64,000 nt of DNA from Modestobacter italicus (GCF_019799965.1 NZ_JABGCJ010000001.1:496001-560000); one strand, 5' to 3'. Positions 1 through 9,193 are shown, counted from the first letter of the stretch. Translations and numbers: made by a program. The notes: a model not told the origin generated them from the sequence alone.

Positions 1-237
1 GGAGAGCCGGTCGACCACCAGCATGATCGCCACCGGGACCGGCCAGTCGCCGACGGCCACCGCCGCGGCCCCGTTGGCGTCCGCGATCAGCAGCAGCGCC
101 ACGGAGACGGCGACGATCGCGGCGAGCACCAGGATGCTGAGGGCGCGCTGCAGCTTCGCGTGCCGCCCGACCAGCAGCGCCGCCGCGGCGCCCAGCAGCG
201 GCAGCAGGACCGGCAGCGGTGCCAGCACCCCGATCAC
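1..237 (-). CDS. mnhD: Na+/H+ antiporter subunit D (MnhD/MrpD), N-terminal part
   Basis: This is the first 79 codons of a membrane protein that runs off the left edge. Read on the minus strand from a GTG at 237, it begins MIGVLAPLPVLLPLLGAA and continues as alternating hydrophobic stretches, as expected for the first helices of the NuoN/M-like MrpD subunit. The GTG overlaps the stop of the subunit C gene (GTGA), so the two are translationally coupled. In the Mrp complex MrpD is one of two proton-channel-like membrane subunits that work with MrpA in Na+(K+)/H+ exchange. The assignment rests on operon order A(B)-C-D and N-terminal character, because the diagnostic part lies outside the window. 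Confidence 0.8.
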   Translation of the reverse strand, partial: MIGVLAPLPVLLPLLGAAAALLVGRHAKLQRALSILVLAAIVAVSVALLLIADANGAAAVAVGDWPVPVAIMLVVDRLS

Positions 238-761
238 GACCGGCCCCCACCGGTCGGTGGCAGCGCGATGTCGTCGGAGGGGATGCCCTCGTAGCGCTGG
301 GCGAGCCGCTCCTCGACGTCCACGTCGGAGTGCAGGGTGTTCCCCTTCCCGGCAGGCCGGTCCTCGGTCGGGAGGTCGTCGGGGTCCATGTCGTCGGCGT
401 CCATGCCCTCCCGGGTGGCGACCCGGCGGTCCTCCTCGTCGACCTCGATGACCTCCTGGCGGACCAGCTGCCAGGACCGCTGCACCATCGCCAACAGGAA
501 CGCGGTGACCCCGAAGGTGATCACGATCGCGGTCAGCACCAGGGCCTGCGGGAGCGGGTCGCTCATCTCCTCGGCCTCGGCGTACCCGAAGATCGGCGCG
601 AGCGCGGACGGGCCGCTGGCGGACAGCAGCAGCAGGTTCGTGGCGTTGCCCAGCAGCAGGAACCCCAGGATCACCCGGGTGAGGCTGCGGTCCAGGAGCA
701 GGTAGACCCCGGCGGCGTAGAGGCCGCCGATGACGACCGGCAGCACGATGGTGGGGGTCAT
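234..761 (-). CDS. mnhC: Na+/H+ antiporter subunit C (MnhC/MrpC)
   Basis: A 175-residue protein, NuoK-like in its first 115 residues with three hydrophobic helices. Typical motifs are GFLLLGNATNLLLL and the QALVLTAIVITFGVTAF signature of MrpC/NuoK. The C-terminal third is an acidic, charged tail (DEEDRRVATREG onwards) that is longer than in the minimal subunit, which is common in actinobacterial homologues. The ATG at 761 overlaps the stop of mnhA as ATGA and its own stop overlaps the mnhD GTG. It is a membrane subunit of the multi-subunit cation/proton antiporter used in pH and Na+ homeostasis. Function is inferred from family and operon. Confidence 0.9.
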   Translation of the reverse strand: MTPTIVLPVVIGGLYAAGVYLLLDRSLTRVILGFLLLGNATNLLLLSASGPSALAPIFGYAEAEEMSDPLPQALVLTAIVITFGVTAFLLAMVQRSWQLVRQEVIEVDEEDRRVATREGMDADDMDPDDLPTEDRPAGKGNTLHSDVDVEERLAQRYEGIPSDDIALPPTGGGRS

Positions 762-3688
762 CGGACGATCACCTCGTCGGGAGCGGCGTCGGCCGGGTCG
801 TCCTCGTCCTCCTGGCGGTCCTGCTCGGCGCCCAGGCTGCGCAGGATGTCGAGGACCAGCCCGACCACGATGAGGAAGACGCCGATGTCGAAGAAGAGCG
901 CGGTCGGCAGGCTCGCGTGGCCGAGGACCGGCAGGTCGGCCTCCAGGTAGGCCGACTCCAGCACCTGCCCGCCGAGCAGCAGCGCGACCCCGCCGGTGCC
1001 GCCGGCCAGCAGCAGCCCCGCGCCGAGCAGCACGCCCGGGTCGATCGGAGCTGCCTCGCCGAGCTCGTAGCGGCCACCCGCCAGGTAGCGCAGCACCAGG
1101 GCCAGCGCGGCGACGAGCCCACCGGCGAACCCGCCGCCGGGGTCGTTGTGGCCGGAGAAGAGCAGGAAGAGGGCGAACACCACGATCGTGTGGAAGAGGA
1201 ACCGGGTGGTCACCTCCAGCACCACCGAACGCCGCTGCGGAGCGAGCGTGGAGGACGCTGACAGCCACCGGCGGCGCGGCGCCCGGCGCGCGTTGGTGTC
1301 GTCGTGACCGGAGGTGTGTTCCTCACCGGCCCGGTCGACCGCGCCGGTACGGCGGCGCAGGAACACCAGGCTGGCCACCCCGGTGGCCGCCACGACCAGC
1401 ACCGACAGCTCGCCCAGGGTGTCCCAGGCGCGGATGTCGACCAGGATCACGTTGACCACGTTCTCCCCGTGGCCCTCCTCCAGCGCGAGCTCGGGGATGT
1501 CGGCGGAGACCGGGGTGGCCGTGCGGGCGCTCAGCGCCGCGGCCCCGACCCCGGCCATCACCAGCCCCACGCAGACGGCGATGACCGCCCGCACCGTGCG
1601 CTCAGCGGGCCGGTGCCGGTCGCCGATGTCCTTGGGCAGCTTGCGCAGCACCAGCACGAAGACGACCAGGCTCAGCGTCTCGACCAGGAACTGGGTGAGC
1701 GCCAGGTCGGGGGCGCCGTGCAGCACGAACAGCAGTGCCAGCCCGTACCCGGTGACCCCGACGGCGAGCACCGCCGACAGCCGCTGCCGGATCCGGATCG
1801 TCAGCACAGCCGCGGCCAGCACGATCGCGCCGACCAGCGCCTGCAGCGGGGTGTCCCAGGCCCGCCACTCGTCCGGCCACGGCGTCCGGGCCAGCAGCAC
1901 CGAGCCCGGGAGCAGCAGGACGACGACCAGGATCGTGCCCAGGTAGGTCGGCAGCGACCCGCGCTGCGTCGTCCCGGTGACGCCGACGGCGACCCGGTCG
2001 AGGGCCTGCAGGGTGTTCCAGTAGCCCTCGTCGGCGGAGGCCCCGACGGCCACCCGGTGCTGCAGCCGGGTGAACTGCGAGCGCAGGGCGAAGAGCGCGG
2101 CGCCGCCGAGCAGGGTGACCGCGGACAGCCCCAGCGCCGGCTGCACACCGTGCCAGAGCGCCAGGTGCTCGGCCTCCGGGGCGATCAGCGGCAGGGTTTC
2201 GGCGTACCGGACCACCAGCTCGTCCAGCAGCGGGCTGGCCGGCCCCGCCGCCAGCCCGGCGAGGGCGAGCACGGCCGGGGCGGTGAGGAACAGCGGCCCG
2301 GGGTGGTGCTCCAGCTCCTCGGGTGCACTGTCCGGCAGGCCCGGCTTGCGGGCGAAGGCACCCCACAGGAAGCGGGCGCAGTAGGCCGCGGTGAACACCG
2401 AGCCCAGCACCAGCCCGACCAGGACGACGACCGCGCTGAGCCGGTCGGGCAGCCCGCCGTCCCACAGGGCGGTGAAGGCGGCCTCCTTGCCCACGAAGCC
2501 CAGGAACGGTGGCAGCCCGACCAGGCTGGCCGCGGCCAGGGAGGCCGTGACGGCGAGCACCGGCATCCGCCGTCCGAGCCCGGACAGCAGCCGCAGGTCA
2601 CGGACCCCGGTGGCGTGGTCGACCACGCCGACGGAGAGGAACAGCGTCGACTTGCTCAGCGCGTGCGCGACCGTCATCGCCAGCCCGGCGGCGGCCAGCT
2701 CCTCGCTGCCGGCGCCGACCATGGTGATCAGGAAGCCCAGCTGGCTCACCGTGCTGAAGGCCAGCAGCAGCTTCAGGTCGTTCTGCCGCAGCGAGCGCCA
2801 GCCGCCGATCAGCATGGTGGCCACGCCCAGGCCCAGCACCACCGGCCGCCAGCCGGGGACGTCGGCGAGCCCCGGGGCCAGCCGGGCGACCAGGTAGATG
2901 CCCGCCTTCACCATCGCCGCGGCGTGCAGGTAGGCGCTGACCGGGGTCGGCGCCTCCATGGCGGCCGGCAGCCAGAAGTGGAAGGGCACCATCGCCGACT
3001 TGGTCACCGCACCGGCCAGCACGAGCATCGTGCCGGCCACCATCACCGGCCCGCTCCCCGGGGCCGTGACGATCTCCGACAGCAACCGGCTGCCGCTGGC
3101 CGAGGAGATCATCAGCAGCCCGACGAGCATCGCCAGGCCGCCGGCGGTGGTGAGCAGCAGCGCCTGGCTGGCGGCCCGCCGTCCGGCCAGCTTGGCGCCC
3201 GAGCCGCCGATCAGCAGGAACGAGAAGACGGTGGTGAGCTCCCAGAACACGTAGAGCACCAGCACGTCGTCGGCGAGCACCAGCCCGAGCATCGACCCGG
3301 CGAAGGCGGTCATCACCCCGGCGAAGCGACCGATGCCCTCGTCGTCCGGCTCGAAGTAGCGGGCGCAGTAGACCAGCACGAGCGCGCCGACCCCGGTGAC
3401 CAGGGCGGCGAAGGTCAGCGCGAGCGCGTCCAGCCGCAGCGCGACCTGCAGGTCCAGCGCGGGGATCCAGGAGACGGTCTCGGTGACCTCGCCCCCGCCG
3501 GTCACCGTGCCCAGCCGGGTCAGCACCCAGCCGAAGGCGGCTCCGGGGACCAGCGCGAGGGCCAGGAACGCCTGACGACCCCACCAGCGGACGAGCAGCG
3601 GCGCGGCGACCGCGGCGACGAGGTGGAGGAGCAGCAGCAGGCCCAACGGGTCCCTTCCGGTCGTCGTCGGCCGGGCGTGCTGGTGCAC
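758..3688 (-). CDS. mnhA: Na+/H+ antiporter subunit A with fused MnhB-like domain
   Basis: A polytopic membrane protein of up to 976 residues. The NuoL-like core has the conserved glutamate in FWELTT (about 148-153) and the lysine/histidine region TKSAMVPFHFWLP (about 229-241), the proton-path motifs of MrpA. A separate block from about residue 820 (VTTRFLFHTIVVFALFLLFSGH, then PGGGFAGG) is the MnhB family, so A and B are one chain. Such A-B fusions are common in Gram-positives. The longest start is GTG at 3688. A TTG at 3646 behind a GGAAGGGA-type ribosome site gives a start directly before the first helix and may be the true one. First gene of the mnhA-C-D operon. Confidence 0.9.
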   Translation of the reverse strand: MHQHARPTTTGRDPLGLLLLLHLVAAVAAPLLVRWWGRQAFLALALVPGAAFGWVLTRLGTVTGGGEVTETVSWIPALDLQVALRLDALALTFAALVTGVGALVLVYCARYFEPDDEGIGRFAGVMTAFAGSMLGLVLADDVLVLYVFWELTTVFSFLLIGGSGAKLAGRRAASQALLLTTAGGLAMLVGLLMISSASGSRLLSEIVTAPGSGPVMVAGTMLVLAGAVTKSAMVPFHFWLPAAMEAPTPVSAYLHAAAMVKAGIYLVARLAPGLADVPGWRPVVLGLGVATMLIGGWRSLRQNDLKLLLAFSTVSQLGFLITMVGAGSEELAAAGLAMTVAHALSKSTLFLSVGVVDHATGVRDLRLLSGLGRRMPVLAVTASLAAASLVGLPPFLGFVGKEAAFTALWDGGLPDRLSAVVVLVGLVLGSVFTAAYCARFLWGAFARKPGLPDSAPEELEHHPGPLFLTAPAVLALAGLAAGPASPLLDELVVRYAETLPLIAPEAEHLALWHGVQPALGLSAVTLLGGAALFALRSQFTRLQHRVAVGASADEGYWNTLQALDRVAVGVTGTTQRGSLPTYLGTILVVVLLLPGSVLLARTPWPDEWRAWDTPLQALVGAIVLAAAVLTIRIRQRLSAVLAVGVTGYGLALLFVLHGAPDLALTQFLVETLSLVVFVLVLRKLPKDIGDRHRPAERTVRAVIAVCVGLVMAGVGAAALSARTATPVSADIPELALEEGHGENVVNVILVDIRAWDTLGELSVLVVAATGVASLVFLRRRTGAVDRAGEEHTSGHDDTNARRAPRRRWLSASSTLAPQRRSVVLEVTTRFLFHTIVVFALFLLFSGHNDPGGGFAGGLVAALALVLRYLAGGRYELGEAAPIDPGVLLGAGLLLAGGTGGVALLLGGQVLESAYLEADLPVLGHASLPTALFFDIGVFLIVVGLVLDILRSLGAEQDRQEDEDDPADAAPDEVIVR

Positions 3689-3731
3689 GCACCACGGTGC
3701 GGCGCGATCGAAGCGTTGGGTTCCATCCTCC

Positions 3732-3769
3732 CGGTGATCGCCGTCCGCGGCGACTCGGGGAGATCACCG
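3732..3769. terminator. Inverted repeat between response regulator gene and mnhA
   Basis: CGGTGATC at 3732-3739 is matched by GATCACCG at 3762-3769 across a 22-nt GC-rich spacer, in the gap between the response regulator stop and mnhA. It could be the transcription end of the two-component operon or a protein site. There is no U-tract and the arms are only 8 bp, so this is a weak call. Confidence 0.3.
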
Positions 3770-3784
3770 CAGACGGCGGCGAGG

Positions 3785-4444
3785 TCACCCTCCCGGCCTG
3801 ACCAGCCCGCTCTCGTAGGCGAACGCGACCGCCTGCACCCGGTCGCGCAGGCCCAGCTTCAGCAGCACCCGGCTGACGTGTGTCTTCACCGTCGCCTCCC
3901 CCAGGTACAGCCGGCCGGCGATCTCGGCGTTGGACAACCCGGCGGCCACCAGGGAGAGCACCTCGGTCTCCCGCTCGGTGAGCTGCCCGAGCGCGGCGGC
4001 GCGCACCGGGTCGGGAGCCGGCGCGGTCGCGAACGACTCGATGACCCGCAGGGTCACCGCGGGGTCCAGCAGGCCACCGCCGTCCGCGACGGTGCGCACC
4101 GCGGCGACCAGGTCCTCCGGAGGGGCCACCTTGAGCAGGAACCCGCTCACCCCGGCCCGCAGCGCAGCGGTCACGTACTCGTCCTCGTCGAACGTGGTCA
4201 GCACCACCACCCGGGTGGGCAGCCCCGCGGCGATGATCCGGCGGGCGGCCTCCAGCCCGTCGACGCCGGGCATCCGGACGTCGAGCAGGACGACGTCGGG
4301 CCGCAGCGCGGTGACCGCCCGGACGCCCTCCAAGCCGTCGGCTGCCTCGCCCACGACCTCGACGTCGGGCTCGGCGGCCAGGACCATGCGCAGCCCGGTG
4401 CGCACCATCGCCTGGTCGTCGACGAGCACCACCCGGATGGTCAC
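3785..4444 (-). CDS. NarL/FixJ-type response regulator
   Basis: 219 residues. The N-terminal receiver domain has the acidic pair D9/D10, phospho-acceptor D55 in VVLLDVRMPG, a conserved T in VVVLTTFDE and K in GFLLKVAPPEDL. The C-terminal LuxR helix-turn-helix (about 155-198) reads LTERETEVLSLVAAGLSN and then TVKTHVSRVLLKLGLRDR. It is a DNA-binding output regulator phosphorylated by the histidine kinase encoded immediately upstream, and the two genes overlap by 4 nt (ATGA). The target is unknown. The divergent membrane-protein gene next to the kinase is a reasonable candidate by position only. Confidence 0.93.
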   Translation of the reverse strand: MTIRVVLVDDQAMVRTGLRMVLAAEPDVEVVGEAADGLEGVRAVTALRPDVVLLDVRMPGVDGLEAARRIIAAGLPTRVVVLTTFDEDEYVTAALRAGVSGFLLKVAPPEDLVAAVRTVADGGGLLDPAVTLRVIESFATAPAPDPVRAAALGQLTERETEVLSLVAAGLSNAEIAGRLYLGEATVKTHVSRVLLKLGLRDRVQAVAFAYESGLVRPGG

Positions 4445-5616
4445 GCCCCCACCGCCTGGACCGCCTGTCGCCCGGCCACCGGGAAGGTGGCCCGCACCCG
4501 GTAACCGCCCCCCCGCACCGGGCCCACCTCCAGACTGCCGCCGGCGACCGCGACCCGCTCGCGCATGTGCAGCTGCCCGAACCCGCCCGGGGCGGCCTGC
4601 TCGACCGGGCCGGTCGTCCGCGGCCGGCCGTCGTCGGTGACCGTCACCGTCACCCGGTCAGGGCGCCACGCCAGCTCGACCCGGGTCGCGGCCGCCCCGG
4701 CGTGCCGGACCACGTTGGACAACGCCTCCTGCACCACCCGGACGGCGGAGACGTCGACCAGCTGCGGCAGCTCCACCGGCGCCCCGGTCACCACCAGCTC
4801 CAGGGGCATGCCCCCGGTGCGCAGCTCGTCGAGGACGGCGTCCAGCCGGGACAGCGACGGCAGCGGCGCGGGCTCGCCGTCGGGCTGCTCCCGCAGGATG
4901 CCGACCACGCGGCGCATCTCCTCCACCGAGTCCCGGCCCAGCCGCTCCAGGCCCCGCAGCACCTCCTGCGCCTCGGGGTGGTCCGGGAGCAGCCGGCGGA
5001 GCCCGCCCATCTGGAGGACCATCACGCTCACCGCGTGGGCGACCGAGTCGTGCACCTCGCGGGCGATCCGGGCGCGCTCGGCGGTGGTGGCGGCCGCGGC
5101 GACGGTCTCCTGCTGCTCGGCCAGCCGTGCGGCCAGCACCAGCAGCTCGTGCGCCCGCCGCCGCGACTGGGCCACCAGCGCGCCGACGGCGCCGGAGGCG
5201 CCGAACACCAGCAGATAGAACACCGACTCCCACGGCGAAGGCGCGAAGGTCGCACCCACCCCGGTGGCCAGCGCCGCCGCCGCGGCCGCCACCGTCGCAC
5301 CGCGGCGGGCCGGGAGCACCGCGACGGCATGGCCGACCAGCAGGCCCATGCCGATCAGCTGGGACCCACCGGGGCCGGGTGCGCCGGCGAGCAGGTTGCC
5401 GAGCACCGTGAGCGCACCGAGCACCGCCGTCCCGGCCGGCCAGCGCTGGCTCACCGCCAGCAGCACCCCGACGAGGACTCCGGGCACGGTGATGCCGGCC
5501 TGGTAGCGGGTGATGCCCTCGATCGCCCACTCGACGAGGGACATGACCCCCAGCAGCAGCCCGACACCCGGCCAGAACAGGCGTCGGGCGAGCGGGGAGG
5601 CGGTCCAGCGGGCCAT
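4441..5616 (-). CDS. Sensor histidine kinase, NarL-partner (HisKA_3) type
   Basis: 391 residues. The first 150 residues hold about five hydrophobic helices with no large extracellular domain, suggesting sensing within or at the membrane. A short coiled segment (about 150-180, HELLVLAARLAEQQETVAAA) leads into the HisKA_3 box with phospho-acceptor H189 in REVHDSVAHAVSVMV. The ATPase has the N-box VVQEALSNVVRHAG, the G1 box VTDDGRP and GGFGQLHMRERV. It starts with ATG at 5616 and is followed by its response regulator with a 4-nt overlap, so they form one operon. This architecture resembles the DesK/LiaS-like kinases common in actinobacteria. The signal sensed is not predictable. Confidence 0.93.
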   Translation of the reverse strand: MARWTASPLARRLFWPGVGLLLGVMSLVEWAIEGITRYQAGITVPGVLVGVLLAVSQRWPAGTAVLGALTVLGNLLAGAPGPGGSQLIGMGLLVGHAVAVLPARRGATVAAAAAALATGVGATFAPSPWESVFYLLVFGASGAVGALVAQSRRRAHELLVLAARLAEQQETVAAAATTAERARIAREVHDSVAHAVSVMVLQMGGLRRLLPDHPEAQEVLRGLERLGRDSVEEMRRVVGILREQPDGEPAPLPSLSRLDAVLDELRTGGMPLELVVTGAPVELPQLVDVSAVRVVQEALSNVVRHAGAAATRVELAWRPDRVTVTVTDDGRPRTTGPVEQAAPGGFGQLHMRERVAVAGGSLEVGPVRGGGYRVRATFPVAGRQAVQAVGA

Positions 5617-5760
5617 GGGAGCACGCTAGGGGCCGCACGCACCGCCGGGCATCCACCGCGCGACGGACCGCGGGACCCGGGCCGTCCGCCGCACGGGGGG
5701 ACCAGGTGGGCGCCTCACGACGGACGCGCAGGTCAGCGGGCCGTTCCTAGCGTTGCCGCC

Positions 5761-6453
5761 ATGACGACCGACCTCATCCCCTCTCCCCCGGCGACCGACT
5801 CCCGCACTCCCCGCAGCGCCGGCTCGCTGCTGCTGCCGATCGCCGGCGGCGCGCTGATCGTGGGCCAGCTGCTCTACGCGGCCGGCATGGCGACGTCCCC
5901 GCCCCAGGACTCGATGGCCTCCGCCGACTACGTCGAGGCGCTGGCCCGCGACGAGGGACGCACCGCCCTGTCCGCCCTGCTGCTGCACTACGGCACCCTC
6001 GCCACCGGCGTGGGCTGGCTCGCCGCCCCGGCTCTGGTCCGCGGCCGGCGCGGCCGGCTGACCACCGTCGCCGGCGCGCTCATGGCCGTCCTGGGCATGG
6101 TCAGCGTCGCGGGCATGGTCCTGTCGGACTTCTGGACCGGCGCCCTGGGCCGCGAGCTGCCCGCCGACACGGCGGTCTCGCTGTTCGACACCGTGCAGGC
6201 CGCACCCGGCATGGCCGTCGTCGGCACCGTGACCGTGCTGGGCCTGCTCGGACCGCTGGTGGTCTGCGCCGGCCTGGCCCGGGCGGGGGTCACCGGCTGG
6301 TGGCTGCTCGCGCCGGCACTGATCGGCCTCGGGCTGTCCTTCGCGCTGACCTTCTCGCCTCTGCCGTACGCCGCCCTGGCACTGCTGGGGGCCGTGCCGG
6401 CGGTGGTGGTCGGGCTCCGGATGCTGCAGCGCGCCCGGGCCGGTGCCGCCTGA
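5761..6453 (+). CDS. Multi-pass membrane protein of unknown function
   Basis: 230 residues from ATG 5761. About six hydrophobic helices, with two extracellular or luminal-looking loops (SPPQDSMASADYVEALARDEGR and SDFWTGALGRELPADTA). I recognise no catalytic motif. It is divergent from the two-component operon with a 144-nt gap, so it may be its target, which is positional inference only. The gap shows no obvious ribosome site, and CCTAGCGTTGCCGCC directly precedes the ATG, so a short or absent leader is possible. Confidence 0.75.
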   Translation: MTTDLIPSPPATDSRTPRSAGSLLLPIAGGALIVGQLLYAAGMATSPPQDSMASADYVEALARDEGRTALSALLLHYGTLATGVGWLAAPALVRGRRGRLTTVAGALMAVLGMVSVAGMVLSDFWTGALGRELPADTAVSLFDTVQAAPGMAVVGTVTVLGLLGPLVVCAGLARAGVTGWWLLAPALIGLGLSFALTFSPLPYAALALLGAVPAVVVGLRMLQRARAGAA

Positions 6454-6475
6454 CGACGCCGTCGTGGCCCACCTC

Positions 6476-6517
6476 GCGTGCTCCTGGCCCACCTCCTGCG
6501 GTGAGCCAGGAGCACGC
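6476..6517. terminator. Bidirectional hairpin terminator between convergent genes
   Basis: A perfect 13-bp stem: GCGTGCTCCTGGC at 6476-6488 and GCCAGGAGCACGC at 6505-6517, with a 16-nt loop. It lies between the 3' ends of the membrane-protein gene (stop 6453) and the ABC-F gene (stop 6548), and being symmetric it can serve both. Confidence 0.7.
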
Positions 6518-6547
6518 ACGATCAGGTCACCCGGCCCCGGGCGGGGG

Positions 6548-8398
6548 TCAGCCCTCGGCGATCTCCGCGGCGGCCAGCCAGTCGGTCTCGACCTGCTCCT
6601 TCTCCGCCTGGACCGCCTTGAGCCGCGCGTCCAGCTCGGCCGCCCTGCCGTAGTCGGTGGCGGCGGCGGCCAGCTGCTCGTGCAGCGCCTTCTCGTCGGC
6701 GTCGAGCTTGAGCATCCGGCGCTCCAGCCGGGAGGCCTCCTTGCGGGCCGCCCGCGAGTCCGCCGCGCTGTGGGCGGGCGCCGAGCTGCTGCCGACCGGG
6801 GCCGCCGACCCCGACCCGGGCAGCGCGGCCTCGCCGGCGGCGCGCCGCCGCAGGTACTCCTCCACCCCGCCGGGCAGCGCGGCCAGCGAGCCGTCGCCCA
6901 TCAGCGCCACCACCGAGTCGCAGACCCGGTCGACGAAGTACCGGTCGTGGCTGACCACCAGCACCGTGCCGGGGAAGCCGTCGAGCAGGTCCTCCAGCGC
7001 GGTGAGGGTGTCGATGTCCAGGTCGTTGGTCGGCTCGTCGAGCAGCAGCACGTTCGGCTCGGCCATCAGCAGCCGGAGCAGCTGCAGCCGGCGCCGCTCG
7101 CCACCGGAGAGGTCGCCCACCGGCGTCCACTGCCGGTTCGCGGCGAAGCCGAACCGCTCGGCCAGCGTGGACGCGGAGATCTCCTGGTTGCCGATCTTGG
7201 CGATCCGGGCGACGTCCTGCACCGCCTCCAGCACGCGCTGGCGGGGATCGAGCTCGGTGACGTGCTGGGACAGGTACGCCGCCGACACCGTCTGGCCGAC
7301 GACGACCCGGCCGGCGTCCGGCTGTGCCTCCCCGACCAGCAGCTTGAGCAGCGACGTCTTGCCCGCGCCGTTCACCCCGACGACGCCGATCCGGTCGCCC
7401 GGGCCGACGTGCCAGGTCAGGTCGCGGAACAGGGTGCGCTCCCGCGGCCCGTCCGGGTCGGCCGGACCCGCTGGGTCCTCGGCGTCCTCGCCGCGGCCGC
7501 GCACCGTGTAGGTCACGTCCTCGACGTCGAAGACCGTCTTGCCCAGCCGCCGGGCGGCGAAGCCGGCCAGCGCCATGGTGTCGCGGGCGGGCGGCTCGTC
7601 GGCGATCAGCGCCTGGGCCGCCTCGATCCGGAACTTCGGCTTGCTGGTGCGGGCCGGCGGGCCACGGCGCAGCCAGGCCAGCTCCTTGCGCACCAGGTTG
7701 AGCCGGCGCTCCTCGGTGACGTTCGCGATCCGGGCCCGCTCGGCCCGGGCCAGGGTGTAGGCCGAGTAGCCGCCCTCGTAGGCGTGCACGCTCCCGTCGG
7801 CGACCTCCCACGTGGTGGTGGAGACCTCGTCGAGGAACCAGCGGTCGTGGGTCACCACGATCAGCCCGCCGGTGCGGGCCTTCACGTACTCGGCCAGCCA
7901 CGCCACGCCCTCGACGTCCAGGTGGTTGGTCGGCTCGTCGAGCACCAGCAGGTCCAGCGGCCGGATCAGCTGGGCGGCCAGCGCCACGCGGCGCCGCTCG
8001 CCGCCGGACATCGGGGCCACCGGGGAGTCCAGCCCGATCCGGTCGAGCTCCAGGCCGGTGAGCACCGAGCGGACGGCGGCGTCACCGGCCCACTCGTGCT
8101 CGGCGGCGAACCGGGAGGCCGGCAGCACCACGTCGCGCACCGTCGTCCCGGGCGGGAGGGTGCCGGTCTGGTCGAGGACGCCCATCGCCAGGTCCCCGCG
8201 GCGGGTGACCCGGCCGGAGTCGGGCTCCTGGGTGCCGGTGAGGACGCCGAGCAGGGTGGACTTGCCGCCGCCGTTGCGGCCGACGACACCGATCCGTTCG
8301 CCGGCGGCGACGCCCAGGGAGACGTCGTCCAGGATCACCGTCGTCCCGTGGGCCTTCGACACCCGTTCCAGGTTGACCAGGTTCAGGGGTGCGCTCAT
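6548..8398 (-). CDS. ABC-F family ATPase (Uup/ribosome-protection type)
   Basis: 616 residues with two ABC ATPase domains and no membrane segments. Domain 1 has Walker A GRNGGGKST (40-48), signature MSGGERRRVALA (about 131-142) and Walker B LLVLDEPTNHLD. Domain 2 has Walker A GVNGAGKTS, signature LSGGERRRLQLL and LLLDEPTNDLD. Between them is the ABC-F interdomain linker rich in R, W and K (ERRLNLVRKELAWLRRGPPARTSK). A C-terminal charged helical region (SRLERRMLKLDADEKALHEQLA) is like the Uup/YdiF coiled coil. ABC-F proteins act on ribosomes, in translation control or antibiotic protection. Start: GTG at 8401 is followed by ATG at 8398, and I chose the ATG. Confidence 0.92.
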   Translation of the reverse strand: MSAPLNLVNLERVSKAHGTTVILDDVSLGVAAGERIGVVGRNGGGKSTLLGVLTGTQEPDSGRVTRRGDLAMGVLDQTGTLPPGTTVRDVVLPASRFAAEHEWAGDAAVRSVLTGLELDRIGLDSPVAPMSGGERRRVALAAQLIRPLDLLVLDEPTNHLDVEGVAWLAEYVKARTGGLIVVTHDRWFLDEVSTTTWEVADGSVHAYEGGYSAYTLARAERARIANVTEERRLNLVRKELAWLRRGPPARTSKPKFRIEAAQALIADEPPARDTMALAGFAARRLGKTVFDVEDVTYTVRGRGEDAEDPAGPADPDGPRERTLFRDLTWHVGPGDRIGVVGVNGAGKTSLLKLLVGEAQPDAGRVVVGQTVSAAYLSQHVTELDPRQRVLEAVQDVARIAKIGNQEISASTLAERFGFAANRQWTPVGDLSGGERRRLQLLRLLMAEPNVLLLDEPTNDLDIDTLTALEDLLDGFPGTVLVVSHDRYFVDRVCDSVVALMGDGSLAALPGGVEEYLRRRAAGEAALPGSGSAAPVGSSSAPAHSAADSRAARKEASRLERRMLKLDADEKALHEQLAAAATDYGRAAELDARLKAVQAEKEQVETDWLAAAEIAEG

Positions 8399-8441
8399 CA
8401 CCGCCCAGCATCCCAGGTGCGCCGGGGCGGCCGACGGGGTG

Positions 8442-9086
8442 TCAGCGTCGCCAGAACAGGTGGTGCGTCACCCCGCTCGGGCTGGGCACGACCTCCCGGT
8501 GGAACCGGTCGAGCAGCTCGTCGGACGACGTCCACAGCCGCGACCCCGCGCCGAGCTCCACCGGCGCCACCGCCACGTGCAGGGTGTCGACCAGATCGGC
8601 GTCCAGGAACTCCCGGACGGTGGTGGCTCCCCCGCCGAGCCGGACGTCGCGGCCACCCGCGGCAGCCTTCGCCTGCTCGAGGACCGTGGCCGGTTCGCCG
8701 CTGACGAAGTGGAACGTCGTGTCCGACAGCGAGAACGACGGCCGCTCGTGGTGGGTCAGCACGAACACCGGGGTGTGGAACGGGGGCTCGTCGCCCCACC
8801 ACCCCTGCCACTCGTGGTCGCGCCAGGGGCCGCGCTGGGGGCCGAACTTGTTCCGGCCCATGATCTCGGCGCCGATGTTGCGCCCGAACTCGCGCATGAG
8901 GTGGTCGTCCAGGCCGCGGGTGCCGCCGGGCTCGGTGCGGTTGGGCCAGCTCGCGGTGGCGAACGCCCAGGCGCCCAGCACCTGCGGGTCGGCGTGGCCG
9001 AACGGCCGCTCCAGGCTCTGCCCCTCCCCCGCGCCGAAGCCGTCGCTGGAGAGCATGAAGTTGTGGACCCTGAGCAGCTGCGGCAC
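8442..9086 (-). CDS. Dihydrofolate reductase-like (RibD C-terminal family) protein
   Basis: 214 residues in the RibD_C/YwjB-like group. It opens VPQLLRVHNFMLSSDGFGAGEG, has the FGRNIGAEIMGRNKFGPQRGPW segment, the nucleotide-binding VRLGGGATTVREFLDADLVDTLHVAVAPVELGAG region and a C-terminal HHLFWRR. Members are NADPH-dependent reductases or deaminase-fold relatives, usually of unknown substrate. The GTG start at 9086 is chosen because AGAGGAGGGA lies 6 nt upstream. An internal ATG at residue 11 would cut the first strand. It is transcribed divergently from the 9241 gene across a region with two tandem palindromes, so the same regulator may control it. Confidence 0.88.
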   Translation of the reverse strand: MPQLLRVHNFMLSSDGFGAGEGQSLERPFGHADPQVLGAWAFATASWPNRTEPGGTRGLDDHLMREFGRNIGAEIMGRNKFGPQRGPWRDHEWQGWWGDEPPFHTPVFVLTHHERPSFSLSDTTFHFVSGEPATVLEQAKAAAGGRDVRLGGGATTVREFLDADLVDTLHVAVAPVELGAGSRLWTSSDELLDRFHREVVPSPSGVTHHLFWRR

Positions 9087-9178
9087 GTGTCCCTCCTCTG
9101 ACGTGGTCGTTGCCTGGAGAGACCGCCGCGGGCCCCGGAACTCATCGCCGCCCCGGCGTCCCGCACTGCGGGTCGGGC

Positions 9179-9193
9179 TTTCCTCACAGGAAA
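9179..9193. promoter_or_regulatory. Palindromic operator 1
   Basis: TTTCCTCACAGGAAA: perfect 6-bp arms around a 3-nt centre, one of two near-identical copies 26 bp apart. It lies in the 154-nt intergenic region between the DHFR-like gene and the membrane-protein/regulator pair. AT-rich against a GC-rich background, so chance is unlikely. Probable binding site of the winged-helix regulator encoded at 9663. Confidence 0.65.

Noticed and set aside
758-3688. mnhA-mnhB fusion as a novelty
   Set aside because: MrpA proteins with an MnhB-like C-terminal block are common in Gram-positive antiporters.
1304-4504. Plus-strand open frame of over 1000 codons opposite mnhA and the response regulator
   Set aside because: No domain, Gln/Gly/Arg-rich composition, directly antisense to mnhA. 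GC-driven shadow.
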